Shown here: piece by piece, positions 8,270 to 16,919 of the stretch
How the letters are laid out: every line of letters starts with the position of its first letter
Numbering within the stretch: the first letter of the stretch is position 1
From: Verrucomicrobiia bacterium
GTDB lineage: Bacteria > Verrucomicrobiota > Verrucomicrobiia > Palsa-1439
DNA length: 64,000 nucleotides
Direction: 5' to 3'
NCBI GenBank assembly: GCA_035577545.1
Contig: DATLVI010000031.1
Span: forward strand, 178,787 to 242,786
Position numbers and translations under genes: made by a program
The notes under the pieces: generated by a model
The model's input: only the letters and a program-made list of their open reading frames with translations
Told to the model about the DNA's origin: nothing
Databases searched by the model: none

Positions 8270-9973
8270 TCACCCAAACAACGCCGCAGCAAATACGCCG
8301 GGCAAATGTCTCAAGCGTGCCTCCATCGCGTACTGCGTGGCCCGTCGCGCGGTGATGTGCGCGGTCTTATTCGTCACAAACCAGAGCGGCTTCGGGGCGA
8401 TGTGCCATTCCCCGTGCAGCCACGCGCGGGGGAATGGATAGAAGGAGCCGCGCACGACGGTCTTTTGCGGTCGGTCGAACATGAAGGAGTTGTGCACGCA
8501 GCCGATGCCGCTTTGGATATCGGCAAACGTGTGACCGGGATAGGCGCCCCATGATGCCTGCGGTAACAGGAACGCCAACGCATTCCAGACGTTGATCCCG
8601 ATCGAGCCATAGCGCAGGTCAGCTACGGCTTGCTCGAACTCTGCCCCCAATTCCGCCAACGTGCGTGGATGAATCAGGATCGTGACTCCTAACGTTCCCC
8701 GCAGCGTGTCATTACAGAAGGACACGGCCCGTCGCAGGAATTCGGCCGGCGTTTTACAGGGCAGGCTGGTCTGAGCGTAGACCGGACCAAATACCTCCTC
8801 CGTAAAGCAATACTCGTCAGTCGCCGCCGGATCCAAGTTCGTAATGAGCACGCGCGGTGCCTCACGCGGACCGAGTTGTTCAGCGTTGGGATGGCGGGTC
8901 AGCGCTTCTTGCTGGCGTTGCACGGCCCCCGGATAGTAAGGCGCCCGTGGCGGCAGGCGGTCGAGCAATGTACGGACGGCGGCGAGCAAGTCGGCGCTCT
9001 GGTCCCACGCTTCCGGCAGGATCAACACCTGCGACGCCACACAATTGCAGCCACCGTTGTGCAGCTTCATCGTGACGATGTTCTCGGCCTGGTAACGAAT
9101 ATCCGCGGCGCTCCACGGACCCGGCACGACAATGGTGGGACCGACGCCGCCCAGTTCGCTGGTGATGGGTTTGGTCAGGATCGGCTCTTCGCGCCGTTTG
9201 CGCGCCGCGCCATCCGCTCCTGCGCCATAGACGATGAGATCGTGCGTACGCGCACTGCCCGTGATGTGAATCGAACTAATGCTCGCATGCCGGGTGAGAT
9301 ACTCGCCCACGTCCGCTCCCCCCGAGGCGAGGCGGAGATAGCCACCGTCAATCAGTGGCGCGAACACCGTCTTCAAGATCGGCCCCAGATAGTCGTTTAC
9401 AGGATTCAGCTTGAGCAGAACGACCTGGCCCTCCGTAAAAAGTTTATAGAGCGCATCCAGCGGGGCGATGCTGTTCACATTGCCCGCGCCCAAAACCAGC
9501 GCTACGTGGCCGGATGGCATTGGCCGTTTGTAGAAAGATGCCATGTGATCGGGCAACGTCTCGACTGTCACGCCGGGCTGCATCCACACTTCGGCGGTGA
9601 CATCACTCAACAGCAATCTTTCGAACAGGTTGTCCGGGAAAACACGCGCGACAACCCGTCCATCCTTGCGGGAGGTGACCTGGGGCAGCGTGGGCGGGTG
9701 ACTGGCGGCCAGCGCTATCAGCGTTTTTAGCAGCGCATTGATATTCATCGCCAATGCCCACGGTCCTGTGACCCATTCTTCGCCGACCCAGGGCGATGAA
9801 GGATCAATCCCCTTGGCCGCCACCGCCACCTCGACCCACTGCGACGCGGCCTGGTCAAGATTGTGACGCACCGCAGCCAATAAATTGATCTTCTGAGGAA
9901 TCGGCAGGCGAGCCCACTCATCGGCGTGTGCCTCCAAAACCTGAATCAACTGATCGAGATGCGTGAAATCCAT
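8270..9973 (-). CDS. Aldehyde dehydrogenase family protein
   Basis: This 567-residue NAD(P)-dependent dehydrogenase oxidises aldehydes to acids or acyl derivatives. It shows the Rossmann-type segment GAGNVNSIAPLDALYKLF, the conserved TSELGGVGPTIVV (catalytic Glu) and a Cys site written HNGGCNCVASQVL, where the second Cys fits the catalytic position. The E-V-F-G-P motif is in FTEEVFGPV. The Cys region resembles a subgroup that reads NGGFNC rather than the usual GQ-x-C. It lies on the minus strand just downstream of an SDR gene (16-base gap), so the two are probably one operon. Opposite them lies a thioester reductase-acyltransferase fusion. A role in fatty aldehyde metabolism is an inference from this context. 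Confidence 0.9.
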   Translation of the reverse strand: MDFTHLDQLIQVLEAHADEWARLPIPQKINLLAAVRHNLDQAASQWVEVAVAAKGIDPSSPWVGEEWVTGPWALAMNINALLKTLIALAASHPPTLPQVTSRKDGRVVARVFPDNLFERLLLSDVTAEVWMQPGVTVETLPDHMASFYKRPMPSGHVALVLGAGNVNSIAPLDALYKLFTEGQVVLLKLNPVNDYLGPILKTVFAPLIDGGYLRLASGGADVGEYLTRHASISSIHITGSARTHDLIVYGAGADGAARKRREEPILTKPITSELGGVGPTIVVPGPWSAADIRYQAENIVTMKLHNGGCNCVASQVLILPEAWDQSADLLAAVRTLLDRLPPRAPYYPGAVQRQQEALTRHPNAEQLGPREAPRVLITNLDPAATDEYCFTEEVFGPVYAQTSLPCKTPAEFLRRAVSFCNDTLRGTLGVTILIHPRTLAELGAEFEQAVADLRYGSIGINVWNALAFLLPQASWGAYPGHTFADIQSGIGCVHNSFMFDRPQKTVVRGSFYPFPRAWLHGEWHIAPKPLWFVTNKTAHITARRATQYAMEARLRHLPGVFAAALFG

Positions 9974-9989
9974 ACGCCGATACAGCGCG

Positions 9990-11030
9990 CTACGTGTTCA
10001 TTTTCACCGGTTTCAGGCGAGACACAAGGTCGCGCTTTTTGCGGCCAGCCAACAATTCGAGCTCTTGGTCGATGATGTCCGGCCACATCTCCCGGCTGGG
10101 GAGATGGGTCCACCCCAATTCGCGTTTGGCTTTTTCGCTGGAGTAATTCATGGACACGCTGGCTCTAACGGTTTCTCGGGAAACAACTGCTGGTAGCCCG
10201 CCCAGCCGTTCCAAAGGTTCCACCGGTGCGAACACCACTTTTGCCAGCCAGGTTGGCATATACGAATTGATCTTAAATCCGCCTGGTTTAGAATTCCAAA
10301 TCTCGACCATCTCGCGCATGCTGGTTGGCTCGCCCGCCAGAATATACGTCTCACCAATACGCCCTTTCTCCGCCGCCAGGGCGATGCCTTCCCCCACGTC
10401 GTTGACGTGGACAAGCGAACTAATGACATCCGGCGCCCAACCATAGGGCGCCATCAGGTGATTCAAATACATCCTCAGGAAATAGCCGTAATTGGAATGG
10501 TCATTGGGTCCCACCACGGCATTGGGGCAGACAATGATCAGCGGCAATCCACGTTGCTGATATTGCTGGGCGATTTCATGGGCCTCGGCTTTGGTCTGTT
10601 CATAATAGGAGTTGTAGGATTTTTGTCGTTGATAGGTTTCGTCACATGGTTCGGAGCCTGTTTCGCCCCAGAAGGCGGTGGATGACACATATACGGTGCG
10701 AGGGATCCCCAATTCCAGCGCCAGACCCAACACATTGTCTGTGCCGATTACATTGACGGCCTGCATTTGTTTACGGCCACTCCCATCTACGCCCAACTCA
10801 TACCATCCAGCATTATGCACAACAATGTCCGCGCCCTTCATGCCGGCGCGCATGGACTCGCGGTCGGTGACATCACCCGTCACGCACTGTACACCCATGT
10901 TGGGCATGACACCGGCTTGTGTGTTGTCAGGCCTGTAGACGAGCGCGATGATGTTCCAGCCGCGAGCAATTAAAGACTGTGTCAACGGTTGCCCAATAAA
11001 GCCCGTACCACCCGTGAGAAATACCTTCAT
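9990..11030 (-). CDS. Extended SDR, NAD-dependent epimerase/dehydratase family
   Basis: This 346-residue protein begins MKVFLTGGTGFIG, the TGxxGxxG dinucleotide-binding motif. The active-site pair Y-x-x-x-K occurs in NSYYEQTKAEAH, the upstream Ser in VYVSSTAFWG, and VVGPNDHSN is typical of dihydroflavonol-reductase-like SDRs. It probably reduces or epimerises a hydroxy/keto substrate. It is first in a minus-strand pair with the aldehyde dehydrogenase and is divergent from the reductase-acyltransferase gene. Substrate unknown. Confidence 0.88.
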   Translation of the reverse strand: MKVFLTGGTGFIGQPLTQSLIARGWNIIALVYRPDNTQAGVMPNMGVQCVTGDVTDRESMRAGMKGADIVVHNAGWYELGVDGSGRKQMQAVNVIGTDNVLGLALELGIPRTVYVSSTAFWGETGSEPCDETYQRQKSYNSYYEQTKAEAHEIAQQYQQRGLPLIIVCPNAVVGPNDHSNYGYFLRMYLNHLMAPYGWAPDVISSLVHVNDVGEGIALAAEKGRIGETYILAGEPTSMREMVEIWNSKPGGFKINSYMPTWLAKVVFAPVEPLERLGGLPAVVSRETVRASVSMNYSSEKAKRELGWTHLPSREMWPDIIDQELELLAGRKKRDLVSRLKPVKMNT

Positions 11031-11151
11031 GGTTTAGCATTCAATGATGATTTGGGACTCAGAGCCTCGACCTGAGATGCGCGCAGGAGGTAGAGCCAGC
11101 ACAGTTCGCGGAACGAGTTTGAATAAACCCATACAACCAGGAGGCAAGCCC

Positions 11152-11304
11152 ATGAAACAGCATCTTAAGTATATCGGGCTGGATGTCCACAAGGAACGCA
11201 ACGGAGTTCGTTCTGCCATATCAACACGGAAAGGCAGAAGAGAACTGCCATCATGCGAGGAGATCGTTGGGACAATTGTTGCCTCAGGGCGGGACAGGGG
11301 TTAG
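11152..11304 (+). pseudogene. IS110-family transposase 5' remnant
   Basis: ATG 11152 follows a good ribosome-binding site (AGGAGG at 11138-11143) and reads MKQHLKYIGLDVHKE, the classic N-terminus of IS110/IS1111 transposases (the first Asp of the DEDD catalytic set is in GLDVHK). The similarity stops after about 15-20 residues and the frame ends at 11304. A functional transposase has over 300 residues. No other part of the element was seen. It shows that the space between the SDR and the fusion gene was an insertion site. Confidence 0.85.
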
Positions 11305-11318
11305 TGTCATTATAAGTA

Positions 11319-13982
11319 ATGATGAGCGGCGCCCCCAGAATCCTTCTAACGGGCTTTACTGGCATTCTTGGAAAAAGATTTGCCTATCGCCTCGCCGCAC
11401 TCGGCTACGAAGTGGTGTGCCCGATTCGCGCCGGGAGTGATGCGGAAGCGAAGGGTCGTTTCCAGACGATATTCCACGGGATGCGGGAGTTGCTCCCGGG
11501 ATTTGACGAGTCGCTTTCCGCCCGGATCCGCGCCATTCCCGGCGATGTCCGCCAGAAAGGGCTCGGCATCGCGTCTTCGCTCCTCGATGAGTTGCGCGGT
11601 CCGCGCACCCGAGGGATCTGGCACCTGGCCGCCTGCCTCGACTTGACGGAGACGAAGAGCCAGGACGTTTACGATACGAACTTCCTCGGCACACTCCATG
11701 TTCTCGACTTCGCGAAGGCCCAGGGGATTGACGAGCTTCACTATTTCAGCACTTTCGGCTCGAGTGGAAAACTCCATGAAGGGATCGTTCGGGAGATTCC
11801 GGGCATCCGTCCTCCCTCGTTCCGCAACACGTACGAGCGTACCAAGTGGGAGGCGGAGCGGCAAATCTGGAATTCCCAGGTCCATGGTGAAATCCAGGCG
11901 ACCATCTATCGTCCCAGCATCGTCGTGGGGGATTCGCTCTACGGGCGTTACGAGCAGTTCAACGTCTTCAACCATCCCTTTGACATTGCAAGCAGCGTTC
12001 GAATCCGGCTCTGCAAAAAGCAGAATATCGATCCCCGGAGCGGGACGCTCCACTACGACCTCCGTATCCCGGGCGACGAGAACGCGACTCTCAACATCGT
12101 GCCGCTCGATTTCGTCATGGACACCGTCATGAAGATTTACGCGGTTCGCGGCTCCACGGGGCGTGTCTACCACATCGTGAATCCGAATCCTCCATCACTC
12201 CGGCTCACGATGGAAATCTTCAAACGAAATGAGCCATGGGAAGGCCTGCGCTGGGAGAAATACCGGCCGGAGGATGGATTTCTAAACCCGTTGGAGAAGT
12301 TCGTCGCCAGGCAACTCGGGTTTCTCGCGCCGTATCTCCAGGGGGAAGCCACGTACGATTACTCAAACGTCCAGGCGATCCTCGCGTTCCATGGCGGTCT
12401 TCCGCCCCTCGACAACAATGTTTTCCTCGACGCAATCTCCAAGCGCGGCATCCTCCATGGATGGCAGGAAGTGCGGGCAGACGCTGCCATGGCCGCGCTC
12501 GTCGGTAATCGTGGTAAACTTGAGTCCGATTTTGTATGGCCGGAAGGCAGCGGACCGGTGGTTGATTTTGCGCCGCACCATCCTGTGGAGGAATCCACCC
12601 CGCCCCCGACGACTTACACTATTACTGAACGTGTTCTGGGCAAGGTCTACCGCGCACGAGAAATCTTGCTTTCGCCATGGTGCCAGGCTGCCAGCCGGGC
12701 GACAGCGGGCGGCGCGCGTGATTTGGTCCTTGTGCCTTTCGGGATAGGAGTGACTCGGCGTGGCGAGGCGGAGAATCTTTGCTACCAGTACAATCCGGTG
12801 GTTGCCGACCAGGTTTTCGAGCAGATGAACCAGGCGATCGGCTTTGATCTTCGCGCCTTTGCGTACCGCCCGATTCCCGGACATGAGCGTTATGGCGATC
12901 TACACGATGCGTGCAGCTGGGCGGTTACGGACGACCTGGTTCACATTTTTCGCCTCTTCCGTGACATCCAGCAGACAGGCGGAGTGGGGCTCGCTTCGCG
13001 CCTCCAGATTTTGCCGCATAGCGCAGGAACCTATCTTGCCGGTTGGCTGTCCGGAATCGTCTCTTTTCAGGACATGGCGCTGATCGCACACCAATGCAGT
13101 CACCTCATGAGCGAGAATGTGCGTCTCGCCTCTCTCGAGGAGGCCGACGAATGGTTTTTTACTAAGCAGACGCAGCTCTCCGCTACCGAGAGCGCGCTGT
13201 TGCGAGAGATCCGCCAGCGGGTGGATCCTCTGGGGAACATGGACGCAAACGCACTCGCAAATTGTCTCAATGGCAGTCTGGAGCTGATCTTTTCCTTGAG
13301 TTCTCTCGCGCTGAAAAAGCTGATCGCTGATGTCCGCGAGCACCGGATTGGCGTCTCCGTGGGCATCACAATGTCTCCCAACGCCGCCGTTTTCGCTGGT
13401 AACGCCCTTGAAATGGCCCGCTTCGACCAACTCTTCACGGGGGCCCGCAAACTCGAGTTGAAGCGCATAACGGTGGCCGTGAAAGGGACACCTCATTGTG
13501 GGCGACTGGCACGGGCAGCGCGTCACGCCGCCGAACTGCTCAAGATTTACGAGCAGCAGGGACGGCTCCGCGATCCTGTGGTTCCGCTGCTGTCCTGCAC
13601 GGGCGAGGTGGTTCGCACCCGCCAGGCATTCATTGAAGCGGTCACTGGCGTCGCCAATCACCCTCTGCAGTTCGACGGTATGATCGAGAAGGCCCTCGAT
13701 GAGGGCGGACGGCATTTTGTCCTCATCCAGTCGGGCATGTCCTCCACCGCCGGGGATTTATTCGATGCCATCATCCGCAACCACGCCAACGTGAAAGGGA
13801 TCAAGGGCGTACACATTTACCCGCCGGCGCTTCGGACCGCGGAGCCGCACCCGGTGTGCGAGATCCTCGAGAAACGGCCTGGGGCCGCTGTTCCGGAGGC
13901 CACGCATCAGCCCATGGCCGACACCACCCGTTGGTACGAACGCCTCCTGTCCGAGGCCCAATCCGCAACTCGGGGCGGTTAG
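11319..13982 (+). CDS. Thioester reductase-acyltransferase (FabD-like) fusion protein
   Basis: This 887-residue fusion has two parts. Residues 1 to about 400 form an NAD(P)-binding thioester or fatty-acyl reductase (NAD_binding_4 type): TGFTGILG at 11-18, active site Y172-x3-K176, and RPSIVVGDS at 198-206. Residues about 467-830 form a FabD-like acyltransferase: the nucleophile is S568 in ILPHSAGTYLAG (the GHSxG elbow), the catalytic His is H726 in GTPHCGRL, and VSFQDMALIA and HPLQF are also typical. The Arg that binds the malonyl carboxylate in FabD is replaced in the stretch HQCSHLM (591-597), so it probably does not use malonyl-CoA. The order R-then-AT is unusual. I infer acyl transfer followed by reduction to an aldehyde, fitting the nearby aldehyde dehydrogenase and SDR. 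The start is ATG 11319 (ATGATG). Confidence 0.85.
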   Translation: MMSGAPRILLTGFTGILGKRFAYRLAALGYEVVCPIRAGSDAEAKGRFQTIFHGMRELLPGFDESLSARIRAIPGDVRQKGLGIASSLLDELRGPRTRGIWHLAACLDLTETKSQDVYDTNFLGTLHVLDFAKAQGIDELHYFSTFGSSGKLHEGIVREIPGIRPPSFRNTYERTKWEAERQIWNSQVHGEIQATIYRPSIVVGDSLYGRYEQFNVFNHPFDIASSVRIRLCKKQNIDPRSGTLHYDLRIPGDENATLNIVPLDFVMDTVMKIYAVRGSTGRVYHIVNPNPPSLRLTMEIFKRNEPWEGLRWEKYRPEDGFLNPLEKFVARQLGFLAPYLQGEATYDYSNVQAILAFHGGLPPLDNNVFLDAISKRGILHGWQEVRADAAMAALVGNRGKLESDFVWPEGSGPVVDFAPHHPVEESTPPPTTYTITERVLGKVYRAREILLSPWCQAASRATAGGARDLVLVPFGIGVTRRGEAENLCYQYNPVVADQVFEQMNQAIGFDLRAFAYRPIPGHERYGDLHDACSWAVTDDLVHIFRLFRDIQQTGGVGLASRLQILPHSAGTYLAGWLSGIVSFQDMALIAHQCSHLMSENVRLASLEEADEWFFTKQTQLSATESALLREIRQRVDPLGNMDANALANCLNGSLELIFSLSSLALKKLIADVREHRIGVSVGITMSPNAAVFAGNALEMARFDQLFTGARKLELKRITVAVKGTPHCGRLARAARHAAELLKIYEQQGRLRDPVVPLLSCTGEVVRTRQAFIEAVTGVANHPLQFDGMIEKALDEGGRHFVLIQSGMSSTAGDLFDAIIRNHANVKGIKGVHIYPPALRTAEPHPVCEILEKRPGAAVPEATHQPMADTTRWYERLLSEAQSATRGG

Positions 13983-14020
13983 TTGTTTGTGGCCGAGGTT
14001 CCGAAAACACGTCGCCTGAG

Positions 14021-14080
14021 ATGTTCATCTCGGCTGATACCGATACAAAGATCTTCAAGAGCGGCCTCAAACCGAGCGTC
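14021..14080 (+). pseudogene. Fragment of the 4038 gene family (5' piece of a third copy)
   Basis: ATG 14021 is followed at once by FISADTDTKIFKSGL, matching the intact gene from exactly the same codon at which the 7724 copy begins. The match decays after about 20 codons, with a 1-base loss in the CTGCAAATC region. A diverged 3' piece of the same family lies 0.9 kb downstream at 14941-15036, so the two may be the ends of one disrupted copy. Confidence 0.75.
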
Positions 14081-14105
14081 TATTGTGTCGCACCAATCTC
14101 AAAGC

Positions 14106-14243
14106 TCAACAGGGCTCGCTGGATTTCATCTCCCAGCCGGTATTGCCATCATGGGCGACGTCCACGGCAAAACGCTCGGACCGTAGACCGCGGGACACGA
14201 CGTCCGCCACCTTTCGTTCATCTTCTATCAATAACAAGCGCAT
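14106..14243 (-). pseudogene. Response-regulator receiver fragment
   Basis: On the minus strand ATG 14243 opens a 45-codon frame reading MRLLLIEDERKVADVV, then RGLRSERFAVDVAHDG and GWEM, then a stop at 14106. This is the first third of an OmpR-type receiver domain (IEDE acidic pocket and the first helix and strand). The phospho-acceptor Asp and everything after it are missing. It is clearly a truncated gene left among other fragments between the fusion gene and the methyltransferase. Confidence 0.8.
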
Positions 14244-14359
14244 GGGAAATTAGACCCACAAACACTGTCTCAGGCTCACATTAAGCCCCGATGAACCCCA
14301 GGTTAAAATCTGTTCAGAAACTTTCATTGGCCACCGACTTGTGGCAAGTATGTTCTGTT

Positions 14360-14878
14360 ATGAAGAACCCATGGGCCAATCTTTCCCTTACGGTCGCTGC
14401 ACTATTATGGTCGAGTTGCGCCTACAATCAACAGAGGCTCGTGCTCGATCCAGTAGGGCCGTCTCCGCAGGCATCAGGTACCGGCACGACCGGCGCGCTC
14501 GTCGTCTTCTCGGCGTATGAGGTTACCGCGCCCGGCGTTGGCGACTTCGAACATCGCCATCATTACTCGGACTACAGAATTCTATCGGAGAACGGGAAAA
14601 CCCTGCAAACCGTCCATAACGATTGTGGTACGGTGATGAGGGAGGCAGCGCGAGTGCAGTTGCCCGCCGGTAAGTATCGGGTCGCCGCCAGTTCCAATGG
14701 TTATGGCACCGTGATCGTGCCCGTGGTGATTGCGACGAATCGGACAACTGTGTTGCATCTCGAGGGCGGTTACTCGTGGCCCACTGATACGATGTTCAAC
14801 CAGGCCAATTCCGTGCGTCTCCCTGACGGAGAAGTCGTCGGCTGGCGAGCCTCTGCAGATAACGAGCGCGCGCCGTAG
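14360..14878 (+). CDS. Putative lipoprotein, unknown function
   Basis: I choose ATG 14360 (MKNPWANLSL...) because it gives a standard signal of about 19 residues ending LLWSSC, a plausible lipoprotein cleavage site. An upstream ATG at 14291 would add a tail before the signal. The mature part (about 150 residues) has a beta-rich C-terminal section with LPAGKYRVAASSNGYGTVIVPVVIATNRTTV, the pattern of a PEGA or carboxypeptidase-regulatory-like fold (inference). No family is assigned. It lies between two fragments of the 4038 gene family and may have been inserted into that copy. Confidence 0.65.
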   Translation: MKNPWANLSLTVAALLWSSCAYNQQRLVLDPVGPSPQASGTGTTGALVVFSAYEVTAPGVGDFEHRHHYSDYRILSENGKTLQTVHNDCGTVMREAARVQLPAGKYRVAASSNGYGTVIVPVVIATNRTTVLHLEGGYSWPTDTMFNQANSVRLPDGEVVGWRASADNERAP

Positions 14879-14940
14879 TCTGCGGAACATGTCGAATCAG
14901 TTACGCCAGCAGGTCTGATCTGGTGGACAATCATCTGCCT

Positions 14941-15036
14941 GCGCGCGAAGTGCGCGCCAGCACCGGCTCCGAATTTCTCAAAGCCATCTGCCGCGTGTTT
15001 GCTGGGGTGACACCGACAATGAATTGCTGTATGTAG
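14941..15036 (+). pseudogene. Fragment of the 4038 gene family (3' piece)
   Basis: The plus strand reads AREVRASTGSEFLKAIC, then FAGVTPTMNCCM and a stop (TAG 15034-15036). This aligns with the C-terminus of the intact gene (REVRGCTGYELVKAIC ... MNCCM). It is more diverged than the 7724 copy and has no start or upstream part next to it. The methyltransferase start lies 27 bases downstream. Confidence 0.8.
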
Positions 15037-15062
15037 GTTCCGCTCATGACCGAAGGTTGATT

Positions 15063-15806
15063 ATGACGGAATGGTTTGAGGACGAGTCGTTCTGGCGGGA
15101 ATTGTACCCGTACATGTTTGACGAGAATCGCTTCGCGCAGGCCGACGAACAGGTTCGCAAGGTCCTTAAATTGACGGGCATCCGGCGCGGCGCGGTGCTC
15201 GATTTATGTTGCGGTCCCGGGCGGCACTCCGTGGCCCTGGCGAAGCGCGGCTTTCAGGTCACCGCCGTGGATCGTACACGATTCCTGCTGAACAAGGCCC
15301 GACGCCACGCCAAATCAGCACGGGCGCGGGTGGAATTCGTCCGTTCTGACATGCGTGAGTTCGAACGGCCGGACACGTACAAGCTGGCGCTCAGCTTGTG
15401 GACGTCCTTCGGTTATTTTGACGACAAGGGCGAAGACCGTCTCGTATTGCGCAACATCTTCACCAGCCTCAAGAAAGGCGGCGTCTGCCTCATCGACGTA
15501 TTCGGCAAGGAACGGATTGCCAAAACATTTCAGCCAATCCATTCGACCCGGCATCCTGACGGCACCCTGCTGACCGAGGTGCATGAAATTTTCGACGACT
15601 GGTCGCGCATCCGCAATGAATGGATCCTCATCAAGGGCAACCGGGTGAAGCGGTTCAAGTTCCATCACACGCTTTACTCGGGACAGGAATTGAAGGCTTT
15701 GATGTTAGGGGCCGGCTTTGCCGAGGTCAAACTTTTCGGCGATTTCGACGGGCATCCGTACGGCCCAGACACGCCGCGCCTCGTGACTGTTGGACGAAAG
15801 CGTTAG
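15063..15806 (+). CDS. Class I SAM-dependent methyltransferase
   Basis: The start is set at ATG 15063 (MTEWFEDESFW); the frame is open further upstream but that part is remnant DNA. The 247-residue protein has motif I VLDLCCGPGRHS, the acidic residue after strand 2 (VTAVDRT), a VRSDMREF segment, and LSLWTSFGYFDD in the position of the catalytic or substrate loop. It is a small-molecule methyltransferase of the Methyltransf_25/11 type; the substrate is unknown. Its stop overlaps by 4 bases the stop of the convergent aldo/keto reductase. Confidence 0.88.
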   Translation: MTEWFEDESFWRELYPYMFDENRFAQADEQVRKVLKLTGIRRGAVLDLCCGPGRHSVALAKRGFQVTAVDRTRFLLNKARRHAKSARARVEFVRSDMREFERPDTYKLALSLWTSFGYFDDKGEDRLVLRNIFTSLKKGGVCLIDVFGKERIAKTFQPIHSTRHPDGTLLTEVHEIFDDWSRIRNEWILIKGNRVKRFKFHHTLYSGQELKALMLGAGFAEVKLFGDFDGHPYGPDTPRLVTVGRKR

Positions 15807-16789
15807 CTTGCCAGGACGCGTTCGATTTCCTGCGACTCCTCGGCGGAGAACTTCAGGTTGGCGAGCGCGCCGACATTGTCGTCGATCTGGCTGACGCGGC
15901 TGGCGCCGATCAACGCGCTGGTCACGGCTTCATCGCGTAACACCCACGCCAGCGCCATCTGCGCCATGCTCTGACCGCGACGTTTGGCGAGTGTATTCAA
16001 TTGTTTCACCTTTGCGACCGCCTCGGGTGTGACGTGCTCTGGTCGAAGGAAACCGTCGGAACTCGCGGCGCGCGAGCCCGCCGGGATGCCGGCCAGATAC
16101 TTGTCGGTCAACAGACCTTGGGCCAGCGGACAGAACGCAATCACGCCAAGGCCCAGCTTCCGTGTGTGCGGCAGCAGGTCGGATTCGATCCAACGGTTGA
16201 GCATGGAGTAGGAAGGCTGGTGGATGATCAGCGGCGTGCGCAATTCCCGAGCGACCTTCATCGCCGCGTCGGTCATCGCCCCATTGTAACTGCTGACGCC
16301 AACATAAAGCGCCTTGCCTTGGCGCACGGCGCTGTCGAGCGCGCCGATTGTTTCCTCCAAAGGAGTATCCGGATCGGGCCGGTGCGAGTAGAAGATGTCC
16401 ACATAATCCAAACCAAACCTCTGGAGCGATTGGTCGAGGCTTGCGAGCAGGTATTTGCGCGAACCCCATTCGCCGTAAGGACCAGGCCACATGAGGTAGC
16501 CGGCCTTGGTGGAGATGATGAGTTCGTCGCGATAACCCTTGAAATCCTCTGCCAGGACCTGCCCGGCAAACGACTCCGCGCTGCCAGGCGGCGGTCCATA
16601 ATTGTTGGCGAAGTCGAAGTGCGTGATGCCGAGGTCGAACGCCCGGTGCAACATACGGCGCGCTTCCGCGTGGTCGGCGTGCCCGCCGAAATTGTGCCAG
16701 CAACCGAGGGACAGCACGGGAAGCTTCAGTCCGCTGCGCCCGCAACGGCGGTACGACATGGTTGCATAGCGTTTTTCAGAAAAGTTCAT
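15803..16789 (-). CDS. Aldo/keto reductase (glyceraldehyde-3-phosphate reductase-like)
   Basis: This 328-residue NADPH-dependent reductase has the full catalytic tetrad: D59 and Y64 in HFDFANNYG, K95 in IISTKAGYL and H136 in IFYSHRPD. The GPPPGSAE insert and KAGYLMWPGPYG segment resemble the YghZ/Gpr and potassium-channel beta-subunit group, which reduce small aldehydes such as L-glyceraldehyde 3-phosphate or methylglyoxal. The start ATG 16789 gives a 10-residue lead before MSYRRCGRSG; the inner Met is an alternative. It is convergent with the methyltransferase. Confidence 0.92.
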   Translation of the reverse strand: MNFSEKRYATMSYRRCGRSGLKLPVLSLGCWHNFGGHADHAEARRMLHRAFDLGITHFDFANNYGPPPGSAESFAGQVLAEDFKGYRDELIISTKAGYLMWPGPYGEWGSRKYLLASLDQSLQRFGLDYVDIFYSHRPDPDTPLEETIGALDSAVRQGKALYVGVSSYNGAMTDAAMKVARELRTPLIIHQPSYSMLNRWIESDLLPHTRKLGLGVIAFCPLAQGLLTDKYLAGIPAGSRAASSDGFLRPEHVTPEAVAKVKQLNTLAKRRGQSMAQMALAWVLRDEAVTSALIGASRVSQIDDNVGALANLKFSAEESQEIERVLAS

Positions 16790-16919
16790 AGTTGGTCGTG
16801 CAGGTTTGCAGTTTGAGACAAGAACCAGAAACTGTCTAGCAAGTTGTTGGGAAGAAATGCCACTTATAAATCATCCCGGCTCGTTTCGTGCTATTTTTTA
16901 GTACTGGATATACTGTCTT

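Noticed and set aside
9008..9075. Possible loss of the catalytic Cys in the aldehyde dehydrogenase
   Set aside because: The motif reads NGGCNC; the second Cys takes the catalytic position as in the NGGFNC subgroup, so the enzyme should be active.
8876..9730. 284-codon plus-strand frame within the aldehyde dehydrogenase gene
   Set aside because: It is antisense to a recognised enzyme with all family motifs, so a frame shadow.
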